A stretch of DNA of 64,000 bases from an uncultured Verrucomicrobiota bacterium (GCA_949293415.1 CASFDK010000006.1:1-64000), one strand, 5' to 3'; shown: positions 44,565-54,455, counted from the first letter of the stretch. Numbers and translations are program-made. The notes: generated by a model not told the origin, from the sequence alone.

Positions 44565-47189
44565 ATGAGCATCAGAATACACGCATTGGCAAAACAACTG
44601 AACGTTCCGAGCAAGGAGCTGATTGAGTTCATCAACCAGCGCAAAGACAAATACGGCTTGGAAATTAAAACATCATCCAACGCAATCGCGCCTCTGTATG
44701 CCGAAGAAATCGCAAACGATTTCAAAGCCTCTGCAACGGTATCCAACGAAGCCCAGCCGCAGCAGGCGGTGCAGCCCGCTGCGGAAGAACCGAAAGCGGG
44801 AAAAGCTCCCGAAAAGCCCAAGTATGTAAAAACGGCGCAGGACGTTGAAGACGAAAAACGCCAAAAGCTCGAAGCCGAAGCGAAAGCCGCCGAAGCCGAA
44901 AAACCCGCCGAACCCGCGGCGGAAACGAAGCCCGCGCCCGAAGCGGCAAAACCCGCTCCGCAGCCTGCGGTATCGAGTCCGACGGCGGTTACGCCGCCGC
45001 CCGTGCCCGTGCGCAAACCCGCGCCCGTTGTGCCGCCGACAATTTCGCGCAGCCCCGCTCCCGCCGTCCCGCCGACAATTTCGCGTCCGAAAATCTCGAT
45101 GCCTTCGGTTCCCCCGACCGCGCCGAAATCGGACAAAATCAAACAGCCCGAAGTCGTAGTCAGAATGGAGCCGAAACAACCTCCGCGTATGCCGATGCCG
45201 ACCGTTTCGCGTCCGTCGTCGCCCGCGCCCGTTGTGCCGCCGACAATTTCGCGCAGCCCCGCTCCCGCCGTTCCCCCGATTCCCACGCGCAGTCCTGCGC
45301 CGATGGTGCCGCCCATGATGCGCAAAGCACCCGCCGCAGTTCCGCCAAGCGTTTCGAAAACGCAGGAACAACCCGCGGCAAATACCGAAGGCGGCAAGCG
45401 CAAAGTCATCACCACGAAGCCGCCGATTATTGTGCGCGACTTCGCGAAGTCGATGGACATCAAACCGTTCCGCCTTATATCCGAACTTATGGATATGGGC
45501 ATTTTCGCCTCGATGAATCAGGCGATTGAAGAACCCGTTGCAATCAGAATAGCACTCAACCACGGCTTCAACCTCGACATCAAGCACAGGGGCGAACAGC
45601 AGCAGCAGCAGCTCGCGGCGCAGGCGGCAAAGCGCGAAATGGCAAAGCGCATAGAAGACGACATCAAAAACTACGTCCCGCGCCCGCCCATCGTCTGCAT
45701 TCTCGGACACGTCGACCACGGCAAAACCACGCTGCTGGACACAATCAGAAATTCGAACGTCGTTGCGGGCGAAGCGGGCGGAATCACGCAGCACACGGCG
45801 GCGTACCAAGTTGAATGCAACGGCAAAAAGATAACCTTCCTCGACACTCCCGGACACGCGGCGTTCTCGAAAATGCGCGAGCGCGGCGCGAACGTAACCG
45901 ACATTGCGATTTTGGTTGTCGCAGCCGACGACGGCTTTATGCCGCAGACCGACGAAGCGTTGAATTTTGCGCAAAAGGCGGGCGTACCGATTGTGGTGGC
46001 AATCAACAAGATGGACGCAAAGGGCGCGAACATCGACCGCGTAAAACAGCAAATGCAGAAACGCGGAATCACCTCGGAAGACTGGGGCGGCGAAGTGCTT
46101 TGTACGCCGATTTCGGCACTCAAAAATACGAACATCGACAAGCTGCTCGAGCTCGTGCTCCTGCAAGCCGAAATGATGGAACTCAAGGCGAACCCGAAGG
46201 CGACCGTTGAAGGCGTAGTGATAGAAAGCCAGCTCGAAGCGGGTCGCGGCGCAACCTCCACGGTCATCGTACGCGCGGGCACAATGAAGCCCGGCGACGT
46301 TCTGGTCTGCGGCGAAAACTGGTGCAAAGTCCGCGCTTTGCTCGACGACAAGGGTAAAAAGATGGACAAAGCCCTGCCCGCAACACCAGCAGTCGTTATG
46401 GGTTGGACGGGCGCACCCGAAGCGGGCGAATCTTTCAGACGCGTTGAAAACGACAGAGCCGCCCGCAAGATGACCGAAGAGGCAATCCTCGAGCGCAAGA
46501 AGCAGGAGGCGGCACAGGTCGCCCCCAAACCCTCGAGCCTCGAAGAGTTGATGGCGGCAATCGAAAACAAAGACCAAAAAGTTTTCAGATGCGTGGTAAA
46601 GAGCGACGTTTCGGGTACGGTTGAAGCGCTCGTAGCGTGTCTGGAAGACATAAAGAGCGACAAAGTAAAGCTGGAGGTAATCTCGAGCGGCGTAGGTCAG
46701 ATTTCGAAGACCGACGTGGACTTTGCCTCAACCGCCGAAGCCTCGATTGTAGCGTTCAACGTAAAGCAGGAAAACGGCGTCGCGGGCTACGCAAAACACA
46801 AGGGCGTGGAATTTATCACCCACAACATCATTTACGAGCTCATCAATCAGGTGCGCGACGCAATGAAGAACCTGCTCGAACCCGAACTGCGCGAGAACAA
46901 ACTCGGCGCGGCGGAGGTGCGCGCGCTCTTCAATGTCTCGAAAGGCGGAAAAGTCGCAGGATGCATGGTCACCGAAGGCATCGTCAAGCGCGACAAATTC
47001 GCGCGGGTATTCCGCAAGGGCAAGGAACTTTCGAAGGGCAAAATCTCCGACATCAAACGCTTCAAGGACGACGTTTCGGAAGTCCGCGCGGGCTACGAGT
47101 GCGGTATTTCGCTCAACAACTTCGAAGACTTCGAAGCGGGCGACATCATCGAGTGCTTCGAAATTCTCGAAATCCGCCCCGACCTCTAA
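44565..47189 (+). CDS. infB: translation initiation factor IF-2
   Basis: This 874-residue GTPase brings fMet-tRNA to the ribosome. A short IF2-N domain (1-50) precedes a long Pro/Ala-rich spacer (about 55-285) with repeated [11 protein letters not shown] units. The G domain starts near 382 with GHVDHGKTT, then DTPGH near 428 and NKMD near 482. Domains II, III and C2 complete it. The spacer repeats share DNA (for example around 45025 and 45230), which makes the spacer a likely site of length variation. It belongs to the nusA-infB-rbfA-nrnA-truB-ribF operon. Confidence 0.97.
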   Translation: MSIRIHALAKQLNVPSKELIEFINQRKDKYGLEIKTSSNAIAPLYAEEIANDFKASATVSNEAQPQQAVQPAAEEPKAGKAPEKPKYVKTAQDVEDEKRQKLEAEAKAAEAEKPAEPAAETKPAPEAAKPAPQPAVSSPTAVTPPPVPVRKPAPVVPPTISRSPAPAVPPTISRPKISMPSVPPTAPKSDKIKQPEVVVRMEPKQPPRMPMPTVSRPSSPAPVVPPTISRSPAPAVPPIPTRSPAPMVPPMMRKAPAAVPPSVSKTQEQPAANTEGGKRKVITTKPPIIVRDFAKSMDIKPFRLISELMDMGIFASMNQAIEEPVAIRIALNHGFNLDIKHRGEQQQQQLAAQAAKREMAKRIEDDIKNYVPRPPIVCILGHVDHGKTTLLDTIRNSNVVAGEAGGITQHTAAYQVECNGKKITFLDTPGHAAFSKMRERGANVTDIAILVVAADDGFMPQTDEALNFAQKAGVPIVVAINKMDAKGANIDRVKQQMQKRGITSEDWGGEVLCTPISALKNTNIDKLLELVLLQAEMMELKANPKATVEGVVIESQLEAGRGATSTVIVRAGTMKPGDVLVCGENWCKVRALLDDKGKKMDKALPATPAVVMGWTGAPEAGESFRRVENDRAARKMTEEAILERKKQEAAQVAPKPSSLEELMAAIENKDQKVFRCVVKSDVSGTVEALVACLEDIKSDKVKLEVISSGVGQISKTDVDFASTAEASIVAFNVKQENGVAGYAKHKGVEFITHNIIYELINQVRDAMKNLLEPELRENKLGAAEVRALFNVSKGGKVAGCMVTEGIVKRDKFARVFRKGKELSKGKISDIKRFKDDVSEVRAGYECGISLNNFEDFEAGDIIECFEILEIRPDL

Positions 47190-47195
47190 ACCGAC

Positions 47196-47600
47196 ATGGG
47201 ACAGCGAAAAATCAGAGTCGGCGAACTTGTGCTGCACGAACTAAGCGGGCTGCTCCACAGCCGCTGGCGTTCGGAATCGGTCGCAATTACGCTTACGGAA
47301 GCGGATATTTCGCCCGATTTAAAGAATGCGCGCGTGTACTACTCGGTTCTCGGCGACCGCGAAAACGTCGCCAAAGCGGGCAGACTGCTTGCATCGATAA
47401 AAAAGGAGCTTCGTCAGATGCTCGGCAAAAAGGTGATTCTAAAATACACGCCCGAACTGCACTTCATTTTCGACTCCTCCGCCGAGCGCGCAATGCGCCT
47501 GCTCGCCACGATGGACGAACTCGAAGCCAAGGAACGCCAAGCCGACTGCGACGGCGCACAACACGCCGAAGACGAAGACTCCGACGGCAAAACCGACTAA
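47196..47600 (+). CDS. rbfA: ribosome-binding factor A
   Basis: This 134-residue RbfA binds 30S precursors and helps mature the 16S 5' end. The KH-like core has RVGELVLHELSGLLHSRW, ADISPDLKNARVYYSVLG and LKYTPELHFIFDSSAERAMRL. An acidic tail (EDEDSDGKTD) extends it slightly. It starts 6 bp after infB and is followed by nrnA after 13 bp, the usual order in this operon. Confidence 0.93.
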   Translation: MGQRKIRVGELVLHELSGLLHSRWRSESVAITLTEADISPDLKNARVYYSVLGDRENVAKAGRLLASIKKELRQMLGKKVILKYTPELHFIFDSSAERAMRLLATMDELEAKERQADCDGAQHAEDEDSDGKTD

Positions 47601-47613
47601 CCCTCCAAGCAAA

Positions 47614-48627
47614 ATGAGCCAATACTTCCCCGCCCATTACGACGATTTCAACGACCTGCTGAAGGCTGTGCGCGGGAGGAAAATAGCCGTGGTGGGGCAT
47701 ATGCGTCCCGACGGCGACTGCATATCGTCGCAGTTTGCCGTTGCGGAATTTTTGCGGCAGTCGGGTGCGGCGGAAGTCGTGTGCGTCAACCAGAATCCCG
47801 TTCCGCAGCTCTACGAAAACTTTGTCGGAAACGAAAAAATGCTCGAGGCAGAAACCTTCGACGATTCGTCGTTTGAAATCGTCACCGTAGACTGCGCCGA
47901 CTACCGCCGCTCGAACGAAAAGCTTTGCGAACGCTTCCCGCTTCCGCTTGCATGCATAGACCACCACGCATCGAACCGCCCCTACGCGAAAATCAATATC
48001 ATCGACCCGAAGGCGAGCGCGACGGCGGAAATCGTCGCGGGACTGGCGTTCGACGCAAAGCTGAAAATTTCGCCCCAAAACGCCGACAGGCTCTATATGG
48101 GAATCGTGATGGATACGCGCCAATTCACGACAACTTCGACGCGCGCAAAGACTTTCGAAATCGCGACCGAACTCGTAAAGGCGGGCGCGGATGCGCCGAA
48201 AGTAGCCATTGAGCTCTACCAACGCGAAAAACTCGCCAAGCTCAAGCTGCTGGCAACCTACCTGCAATCGCTGACAATGCACTGCAACGGACGCGTGTGC
48301 ATAGGCTTGCTGCCCGCAGGCGTATACGAGCGCACGGGCGCGGAAAAGGCGGACAGCGACGGACTCGTTGACTATGCAAGAAGCATAGACGGCGTGGACA
48401 TCGCAGTGCTGCTCGAAGACCTCAAAAACGGGGTCAAGGGAAGCCTGCGCGCAAAGACCCCCGAATACCGTGTCAACGAAATCGCCGAGCACTTCGGCGG
48501 CGGCGGACACCTCGCGGCGGCGGGCTTTACAGCGGTCGGTGAGACTGTAAACTCTTTCTACCCGAAGCTGCTCGAACACATCGAGATGTCGCTTCGGAAC
48601 ACAGACAAACTCAACGCAAAAATTTAA
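47614..48627 (+). CDS. nrnA: DHH-family nanoRNase/pAp phosphatase
   Basis: This 337-residue DHH/DHHA1 phosphoesterase degrades short RNAs and dephosphorylates pAp. Metal-binding motifs are VGHMRPDGDCISSQ (about 27-40), VDCAD, CIDHHASNRPYAKINIIDP, and MDTRQFTTTSTRA. The substrate motif GGGGHLAAAGF is near 294. It lies between rbfA and truB as in many bacteria. Its stop shares one base with the truB start. Confidence 0.93.
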   Translation: MSQYFPAHYDDFNDLLKAVRGRKIAVVGHMRPDGDCISSQFAVAEFLRQSGAAEVVCVNQNPVPQLYENFVGNEKMLEAETFDDSSFEIVTVDCADYRRSNEKLCERFPLPLACIDHHASNRPYAKINIIDPKASATAEIVAGLAFDAKLKISPQNADRLYMGIVMDTRQFTTTSTRAKTFEIATELVKAGADAPKVAIELYQREKLAKLKLLATYLQSLTMHCNGRVCIGLLPAGVYERTGAEKADSDGLVDYARSIDGVDIAVLLEDLKNGVKGSLRAKTPEYRVNEIAEHFGGGGHLAAAGFTAVGETVNSFYPKLLEHIEMSLRNTDKLNAKI

Positions 48628-49355
48628 TGGACAAATCCGTTCCCGAATACGAGGGGATTCTCCTCATCGACAAAGACGCAGGCTGCACGTCGCACGACGT
48701 AGTGGACAAGGTCAGACGCATTCTGAAAATCAAGGGCGTCGGACACGCTGGGACGCTCGACCCGCTCGCGACGGGACTTTTGGTAATCCTCGTCGGCAGA
48801 GCGACGAAAGTCTCCCAATACCTGATGAGCCTCGACAAGGTTTACGAAGGAGAAATGAAGCTCGGCGTGGAGACAAACTCGCAGGACTCCGACGGCGAAA
48901 CCGTCTCGGAACTGCCCGTACCCGAAGCCGTAAACGCCGACTACCTGCGCGAACAAATGAAAGTCTTCATCGGCGACCAGTACCAGACCCCGCCGATGTT
49001 CTCGGCTAAAAAAATCAACGGCATACCGCTCTACAAACTCGCCCGACAGGGGCAGGAGGTCAAACGCGAGCCGCGCTTTATCAATATCTCGAACTTCGAA
49101 CTGCTCGACTGGAACAAGCCGACGGCAAAATTCAGACTGGCGTGCAGCAAAGGCACATATGTAAGAACCGTCTGCCACGACCTCGGCAAAAAAATCGGTT
49201 GCGGCGCGCATATGACAGCCCTGCGCAGAATCTCGAGCGACAAGTTCAACGTCGCCGACGCAACGACAATCGAAAAACTTTCGCAGATGAATCCGTCTGC
49301 AATCAAAAAGATTCTCATTCCCGTGGCATCGGCAGTGCCGAGCTTCGCGCTCTAA
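48627..49355 (+). CDS. truB: tRNA pseudouridine-55 synthase
   Basis: This 242-residue TruB makes pseudouridine 55 in the T loop of tRNAs. The catalytic Asp45 lies in GHAGTLDPLATGLL. The Lys-Ala block of the thumb region (YQTPPMFSAKKINGIPLYKLAR) and CSKGTYVRTVCHDLG are conserved. It lacks the long C-terminal PUA domain of E. coli TruB. It starts on the last base of nrnA and is followed by ribF with a 1-bp gap. Confidence 0.95.
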   Translation: MDKSVPEYEGILLIDKDAGCTSHDVVDKVRRILKIKGVGHAGTLDPLATGLLVILVGRATKVSQYLMSLDKVYEGEMKLGVETNSQDSDGETVSELPVPEAVNADYLREQMKVFIGDQYQTPPMFSAKKINGIPLYKLARQGQEVKREPRFINISNFELLDWNKPTAKFRLACSKGTYVRTVCHDLGKKIGCGAHMTALRRISSDKFNVADATTIEKLSQMNPSAIKKILIPVASAVPSFAL

Positions 49356-49356
49356 A

Positions 49357-50295
49357 ATGTCAGGAAACATAATATCGCTCGACGAAATCGAAAACTACGC
49401 ATATCCGTGCGTCCTTGCGATAGGTATGTTCGACGGTCTCCACAAGGGGCACGCGCAGGTTGTCGCAAAAGCCCGCGAAATTGCCGCCCGCCGCAACGCC
49501 CGCCCGTGCGTGCTCACGTTCTCGCCGCACCCGTCGAAAGTGGTCGATATGGGAAGACCGCCCGTGAAAATGCTATTTCCCCGTAAAATCCGCGCAAAAA
49601 TGTTTGCCGAAGCGGGAGTGGACGCAGTGTTTATCAAAAAATTCGACCTGCCGTTCGCGGGGAAAACAAGCAAGTCTTTCGAGGAATTTCTGAAGGAAAA
49701 ATTTCCGCATCTAGTCGGAATCGTCACGGGCGAAAACTTCGTCTACGGCAGGGGCGCGGAGGGCAACGCAAAAACGCTCGCCGAAACCGCCGCCCGCAAC
49801 GGATGGGAGTATGCGGCAATTAGGGGAGTGTATCTGCCAGATGCGCGGCGGATGAGCTCTTCGCTTATGCGCAAAGCCATTTCCGCGGGAGACCTGCAAC
49901 TGTTTAAAGACATCGCGGGGCGCAACTACACGGCGCGCGGAACCGTATCGGGCGGCAAAAAACTGGGGCGGACAATCGGCTTTCCCACACTCAATCTGAA
50001 ATGGAATCCGGACTGCAAGCCGCCGTTCGGCGTGTACGCAGTGCGCCTTACCCGCGACGGCAGACCATACGACGGCGTTGCAAATTTCGGGACAAACCCG
50101 ACGGTGGACGACTCGACGGAAACCGTGCTCGAAACGAATCTTTTCGAAGACGTGGAGTTCGGCGAGGGGGAGGAAATCGCGGTGGAATTTTTGAAGTTCA
50201 TCCGCCCCGAAAAAAAGTTCGATTCCCTCGACGCGCTTAAAGCGCAAATCGCGCAGGACAAGCAGGCGGCAGGGGAATATTTCGATTCAAAATAG
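49357..50295 (+). CDS. ribF: bifunctional riboflavin kinase/FAD synthetase
   Basis: This 312-residue enzyme converts riboflavin to FMN and then FAD. The N-terminal nucleotidyltransferase domain has IGMFDGLHKGHAQVV (22-36) and VTGENFVYGRGAEGN. DARRMSSSLMRKAI is the adenylyltransferase loop. The C-terminal kinase domain has GKKLGRTIGFPTLNL and GVANFGTNPTVDD. It ends the nusA operon and is followed by a bidirectional terminator. Confidence 0.95.
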   Translation: MSGNIISLDEIENYAYPCVLAIGMFDGLHKGHAQVVAKAREIAARRNARPCVLTFSPHPSKVVDMGRPPVKMLFPRKIRAKMFAEAGVDAVFIKKFDLPFAGKTSKSFEEFLKEKFPHLVGIVTGENFVYGRGAEGNAKTLAETAARNGWEYAAIRGVYLPDARRMSSSLMRKAISAGDLQLFKDIAGRNYTARGTVSGGKKLGRTIGFPTLNLKWNPDCKPPFGVYAVRLTRDGRPYDGVANFGTNPTVDDSTETVLETNLFEDVEFGEGEEIAVEFLKFIRPEKKFDSLDALKAQIAQDKQAAGEYFDSK

Positions 50296-50301
50296 CACCG
50301 C

Positions 50302-50338
50302 AAAAAAACGGTTCGGAAACTGCATCCGAACCGTTTTT
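50302..50338. terminator. bidirectional terminator after ribF
   Basis: CGGTTCGGA (50309-50317) and TCCGAACCG (50325-50333) form a stem with A7 before and T5 after. It serves ribF and the convergent thioredoxin-like gene. Confidence 0.88.
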
Positions 50339-50354
50339 GCAAAGCCGCAAGCCG

Positions 50355-50888
50355 CTACTTTCCGGTTTTGGAGACCTTCTCCACAACCTCTATCAACGCC
50401 TCGGGTGTCTGCGTCTGGAAGCCCACAAGCTTCGAGACCGCACCCGTCTGCGGATTTATCAAAACAATCGTGGGAAAGCCCGTCAAGCCGTAGGTCTCGG
50501 CAAGCTTTTCGTACTGCGCGGCATTCTCGGCATCGCGCGGCTTTCCCCTGCGGTCGAAATCGGCTACGACAACCTTGAGCTTGTCCTTGGCATGCTTCAA
50601 AAACTTCTCCGTGTTGAGCACATAACTGTGAAGCATTTTGCACGGCGGGCACCACTGCGAACCCGTAAATTCGAGCATCAAGACCTTGCCCTCCTTTTTA
50701 GCGTCGGCAAGAGCCTTGTCGAAATTCTTTTCGGCGATGTCCTCCAACTTCTTCGCGTCGGACTTCGCGGAAACCGCCGGCGCATTCAGGGCGGCGGGCT
50801 TGTCGCCCTCGCCCGAATAGGCGGCAACACCCATCAAAGTTGAAATTGCGGCCAAGAGGAAATACGTTTTTTTGGATAATTTTTTCAT
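50355..50888 (-). CDS. exported thioredoxin-fold protein
   Basis: This 177-residue protein has a signal peptide (about 1-24) and a thioredoxin domain with the active site WCPPC (Cys80, Cys83) and cis-Pro in TGFPTIVLINPQTG. It is probably a periplasmic disulfide reductase or isomerase of the thioredoxin_7/DsbD-gamma kind. The CPPC dipeptide suggests a reducing or isomerase role. It is monocistronic: a repeat-element copy lies upstream and a shared terminator downstream. Confidence 0.85.
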   Translation of the reverse strand: MKKLSKKTYFLLAAISTLMGVAAYSGEGDKPAALNAPAVSAKSDAKKLEDIAEKNFDKALADAKKEGKVLMLEFTGSQWCPPCKMLHSYVLNTEKFLKHAKDKLKVVVADFDRRGKPRDAENAAQYEKLAETYGLTGFPTIVLINPQTGAVSKLVGFQTQTPEALIEVVEKVSKTGK

Positions 50889-50997
50889 AATTGGAATTCT
50901 TTCAAATCCTAATCGGAAGAAACGAAACGGAACTTAACAAGGTTTCCGAAAAACGGGCAAAAACCCGCCCGCAATGCCTAAAAAACTTCACGCAAAG

Positions 50998-51080
50998 ACG
51001 GCGGTGGAAGAGCGTTAGACATACGCAAACACTGCCGTCGAAAACCGAAACGCCCTTGATTGACCGATTTCACAAGCCCG
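50998..51080. repeat. bipartite hairpin element, partial copy B
   Basis: The right half of the repeat family is recognised. The core is GCGTTAGACATACGC (51012-51026), followed by TGCCGTCGAAAACCGAAACG and GATTTCACAAGCCC, then ACCCTCGGATATCCG as in copy A. The left arm is lost or has diverged. It lies between the thioredoxin-like gene and the GH43 gene. Confidence 0.68.
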
Positions 51081-51108
51081 CGCAAGACCCTCGGATATCC
51101 GTATCCGC

Positions 51109-52377
51109 CTACTTGTCAAAGAACGACAAATCCCACGAATCGCGCCAACGTATAACAGGCAGACCGTTCTCCCACTCGACAGGAAGGAAAATATAACGTC
51201 CGTCTATGGCGTCCTCGGGCAGCCATCTGTCGCCCACATAAATGAACGCGTCCTTTTTGCCCTGAACGGGGATGACATACGTGCTCTGCGAGCGGAAAGT
51301 CGTGTCGGCTTTCGCCTCGGGATAGGTTCTGTCCGCCTTTTGCCCAGTCCCCCTGCACGGGTTGCCAAGCTCCTTCCATTCGCCCAACATCGAATCGGCA
51401 ACATTCAGCCTGCCGGGGTTCGGACGCCAACCCGTGCAATACGAGGAGAACATAAAATACTTGCCGTCCTTTTTGAAGACCGCAGGAGCTTCGTTGAGCT
51501 TGCCGATTCGCGTACGGATAAACCTGCCCGTGAAGTCGAGGTAGTCGTCCGTAAGCTCGTGGATGTGGAGCGTGCCGTTTTCTTCGGAGGCGGTTATCAG
51601 ATACGCTTTTTCGTCGTCGTCGACAAACACGGTCATATCGCGCGACATCTGCCCGTTGGGGAAGTCGCGCAAAAAGATATGCCCGTCCATAATTTCCGAG
51701 CCGTTCATAACGCTCAGTATCTTGTCGGGGTTGTCCCAATTCGGATGTTTTGCGTCGAGCTGGTTGCGGATTGCCTTAAGCTTACCCTCCCAACCGAGCG
51801 GATATTTGCCCGCGTTCGGACGAACCGCCTTGAGGAATTTGTAGTCTCCGGCAACGCTGTCGGAAACGGCGATTGCAACCTTTGCGCTGCGGTAGTCGGG
51901 ACGCTCCCTGTAGATATCGTCGATATCCGTCGATTTTGCCGTCGCGCCCTTCCGCGATTCGAGGTGTACAAACATCACAAACTTGCCCGTCTTTTTGTTG
52001 AAGACAACCTTCGGGCGTTCGAGTATCGTGCCCACGATTATCGGCGATTCGGGGTCTTTCGACATCTTCAGCACGATTCCCTCGTCGCGCCAGTTGTAGA
52101 GATCGTCCGAGGAGTAGCAGTGGATGCCCACAACCGACTTGTTGCCGAGCGTGCCGCCCAGCTTGTGCTCGCCGAACATATAGTATCTGCCGCCGTGGAA
52201 CAGGAAGCCCGCGCCGTGCGCGTTGACCACCCTGCCGTTTGTGTCGAGCAGAACTTTGCCCGACTCGAAGCTCCTGTTTTTTACATAGTCGGCGGAATTT
52301 ACGCCGCCGAAATTTCCGCCCGCGCATCCGCAAAGCAGACACGCCGCAGCCCCCCAGCACACAAGATATTTTTTCAT
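51109..52377 (-). CDS. GH43 family lipoprotein (exo-galactanase-like)
   Basis: This 422-residue protein has a lipoprotein signal (LLCGC, Cys18) and a five-bladed beta-propeller typical of GH43. VLLDTNGRVVNAHGAGFLFH has the catalytic-base Asp45 and the NAHG-G block found in the exo-beta-1,3-galactanase subfamily, and YYMFGEHK follows. ILERPKVVFN and LNEAPAVFKKDGKYFMF are later blade motifs with the acid Glu. It probably trims beta-galactan side chains at the cell surface. It begins on the last base of pssA (TAATG), an odd pairing for a glycosidase. Confidence 0.83.
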   Translation of the reverse strand: MKKYLVCWGAAACLLCGCAGGNFGGVNSADYVKNRSFESGKVLLDTNGRVVNAHGAGFLFHGGRYYMFGEHKLGGTLGNKSVVGIHCYSSDDLYNWRDEGIVLKMSKDPESPIIVGTILERPKVVFNKKTGKFVMFVHLESRKGATAKSTDIDDIYRERPDYRSAKVAIAVSDSVAGDYKFLKAVRPNAGKYPLGWEGKLKAIRNQLDAKHPNWDNPDKILSVMNGSEIMDGHIFLRDFPNGQMSRDMTVFVDDDEKAYLITASEENGTLHIHELTDDYLDFTGRFIRTRIGKLNEAPAVFKKDGKYFMFSSYCTGWRPNPGRLNVADSMLGEWKELGNPCRGTGQKADRTYPEAKADTTFRSQSTYVIPVQGKKDAFIYVGDRWLPEDAIDGRYIFLPVEWENGLPVIRWRDSWDLSFFDK

Positions 52378-53285
52378 TATTTTTTACGCAGTTTTTTGAA
52401 TTTGTACGAAATTATTTTCAGACCGCGCGGCAGATATTTTAGCGGCGCGTAGAAAACATAGGTCAAAAAGAGAATCGCGAAACTGTATTCGCGCAACAGT
52501 ATGATGAGCACAATCGATATAATCAACGCCACGAACGAGCGGAAGCGCATACTCGCAGTCCAACTGACGTGCTTGAACGACGGATACGGAATGTTGCTTA
52601 TCATAAGCCACGCGATAAGAAGCATCAGCGGTATCAGGAGAATCGGAATGATTCCCTGCAGGTCGAGGCTGAGCATCGTAAGGGCAATCGACGCGACCGT
52701 GCCCGCCGCGGCGGGTGCGGGCAATCCCGAAAAGTAGTCGCCGTTCTCGTACTTTTCGTGTCCCAAAATGTACGGATTCGTCAAAACGTTGAAACGCCCC
52801 AAGCGTATCGCCGCGCAAAGCATATAGATAAATCCGATAAGCCAACCCGTATTTTTCAGAAGGTTCGAATACGAATCCTTCATCCCCTCAATCGGCTGGA
52901 GGACGAGGAAGAACATCAGCAGGCACGGAGCCATCCCGAACGAAACGCTGTCGGCGAGCGAGTCGAACTCCTTGCCGAAAAGCGATGTCTTGCCGCTAAG
53001 ACGCGCCACGCGCCCGTCGAGAGCGTCGCAAAAGCACGATGCCAGTATGCAGAGAATCGCAAGCAGATAGTAGCCCGTTGCGGTCGAGGTTATGTTGCTG
53101 TTCTGCGTTATCAGCGCGGCTACCTGATTGACCGACTCTCCCGCCGACTGCGCGTTGAACTTTCCCTGTATGCAAAGGATGATGGAAAGAAAACCGAAAA
53201 ACAGATTTCCCGCCGTAAACGTGTTCGGCAGAATGTAGATTTTGCTCTCCTGATGGACGTTTTTCTTGATGTTTGGGGTGTTCAT
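52377..53285 (-). CDS. pssA: CDP-diacylglycerol-serine O-phosphatidyltransferase
   Basis: This 302-residue membrane enzyme makes phosphatidylserine from CDP-diacylglycerol and serine. The CDP-alcohol phosphotransferase motif D-G-x2-A-R-x8-G-x3-D-x3-D is complete in DALDGRVARLSG and GKEFDSLADSVSFG (about 88-118). There are about eight hydrophobic segments. psd is not adjacent. The gene overlaps the RelE-like gene upstream by 4 bases and the GH43 gene downstream by 1 base. Confidence 0.92.
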   Translation of the reverse strand: MNTPNIKKNVHQESKIYILPNTFTAGNLFFGFLSIILCIQGKFNAQSAGESVNQVAALITQNSNITSTATGYYLLAILCILASCFCDALDGRVARLSGKTSLFGKEFDSLADSVSFGMAPCLLMFFLVLQPIEGMKDSYSNLLKNTGWLIGFIYMLCAAIRLGRFNVLTNPYILGHEKYENGDYFSGLPAPAAAGTVASIALTMLSLDLQGIIPILLIPLMLLIAWLMISNIPYPSFKHVSWTASMRFRSFVALIISIVLIILLREYSFAILFLTYVFYAPLKYLPRGLKIISYKFKKLRKK

Positions 53286-53638
53286 TTTTTTAACGATTCC
53301 AAATAACGCCAGAAATTGTCCTCCTGCTCGAACATCGTTTCCTCCTTGAAGGGAAGCTTGAAGCGGAAGACGAAATCGGCAAGCGTGTGCTGGTGCAAAA
53401 TATAGTGGGCGTGGAGCGTCTGCGTGTCTTCGAGCAGTTCGAAGTATATGCGGTAGTCTCCCGTTCTGAGCCTGTAGTAGACCTTCGAGCCCCTGTGGAT
53501 TTTGCCGATTTCGGGCAACCCGCCCTCGAGTTGCTCGGATGTCAATGCCCCGAACGATTCGATGATTTCGAGTTGCGAGAGCTTGTCGAGCTTGTTTAGC
53601 TCCGACATACTCTGGTCGCTGAACGTAACCTGATACAT
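53282..53638 (-). CDS. RelE/ParE-like toxin-family protein without antitoxin
   Basis: This 118-residue protein resembles RelE/ParE superfamily toxins. MYQVTFSDQSMSELNKLDKLSQLEIIESF is the N-terminal strand and helices. GKIHRGSKVYYRLRTGDYRIYFEL is the central sheet with the usual Arg residues. A C-terminal extension (about 85-118, FKLPFKEETMFEQEDNFWRYL) is not typical. No antitoxin gene lies on either side. The stop overlaps the pssA start (ATGA), so it may be a domesticated RNA-binding or regulatory protein coupled to phospholipid synthesis rather than a true toxin. Confidence 0.7.
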   Translation of the reverse strand: MYQVTFSDQSMSELNKLDKLSQLEIIESFGALTSEQLEGGLPEIGKIHRGSKVYYRLRTGDYRIYFELLEDTQTLHAHYILHQHTLADFVFRFKLPFKEETMFEQEDNFWRYLESLKK

Positions 53639-53754
53639 AATTTTTAAGTTAGACCCCGAGTTTTACGCGCGTTGCCGTTTTTTTTCAAACAAAATATATC
53701 GTCCGAAACTTTTGAAGACGGCACGCGTTTTAATTCGATGAAAGGCAAATGACA

Positions 53755-54399
53755 ATGAAGAAATTTTTGATACTCCCAATAATCGCCCTCTTCGCGGCGA
53801 ATTTTGCAATCGCGCAAGACGCCCCCAAAACGCCGAAGGGCGGCAAAGAGATCGGCGCGTTTTCAAAGCTCGACCCCGAAACGCGCATCCAGCTGATGAA
53901 GCGTTTCGACAAAAACGGCGACGGTAGGCTCGATGCCGAAGAGCGAAAGACAGCAATCGAGGCGATGAAAGACAAAGTCGCCGACTTGGAGGACCTGCGC
54001 CGCAAACACGTCGACGACGTAATGAAACGCTTCGACAAAGACGGCGACAGCAAACTCGACAAAACCGAAATGGCGGAATTTCTCGAAGAGCAGCGCAAGA
54101 TGTTCAACGAACAACGCCGCCGAATTGGTCCGCGCAAAAACTTCAAACTCCCCAAGGAGGTGCTCGCAAAATTCGACAAAGACGGCGACGGAAAACTCAA
54201 CGCCGAAGAGCGCAGGTCAATGTTCGAAGACGCACGCCAACGCCGCGCCAACCTCATAAAGAAATACGACAAGGACGGCGACGGAGTGCTCAACGATGCC
54301 GAACGCGAAGAGCTAATCAAAGACCCCGAAGTCAAGGATATGATGAAAAGAATGCTCTCGCGCCCCTTCCCGCCGCCGCCCCCGCAAAACAGGGATTAA
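53755..54399 (+). CDS. secreted EF-hand protein
   Basis: This 214-residue exported protein has a signal peptide (about 1-20) and four canonical EF-hand loops: DKNGDGRLDAEE, DKDGDSKLDKTE, DKDGDGKLNAEE and DKDGDGVLNDAE. Between loops are Arg/Lys-rich helices. It is expected to bind four calcium ions in the periplasm or outside. The start at the second ATG (53755) is favoured by the AAAGG spacing. The role is unknown; similar EF-hand proteins are common in Planctomycetes and Verrucomicrobia. Confidence 0.82.
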   Translation: MKKFLILPIIALFAANFAIAQDAPKTPKGGKEIGAFSKLDPETRIQLMKRFDKNGDGRLDAEERKTAIEAMKDKVADLEDLRRKHVDDVMKRFDKDGDSKLDKTEMAEFLEEQRKMFNEQRRRIGPRKNFKLPKEVLAKFDKDGDGKLNAEERRSMFEDARQRRANLIKKYDKDGDGVLNDAEREELIKDPEVKDMMKRMLSRPFPPPPPQNRD

Positions 54400-54421
54400 T
54401 CAAGTCGACAACGAAAATTTC

Positions 54422-54455
54422 GGGTTTGTTCCGTTTTGCGGGCAAACCCTTTTCT
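54422..54455 (+). terminator. terminator of the EF-hand gene
   Basis: GGGTTTG (54422-54428) and CAAACCC (54443-54449) are followed by TTTTCTTTT. Confidence 0.75.

Noticed and set aside
44561-45502. Minus-strand Gly/Thr-rich frame opposite infB.
   Set aside because: It is the antisense of the Pro/Ala-rich IF-2 spacer; low complexity keeps the frame open.
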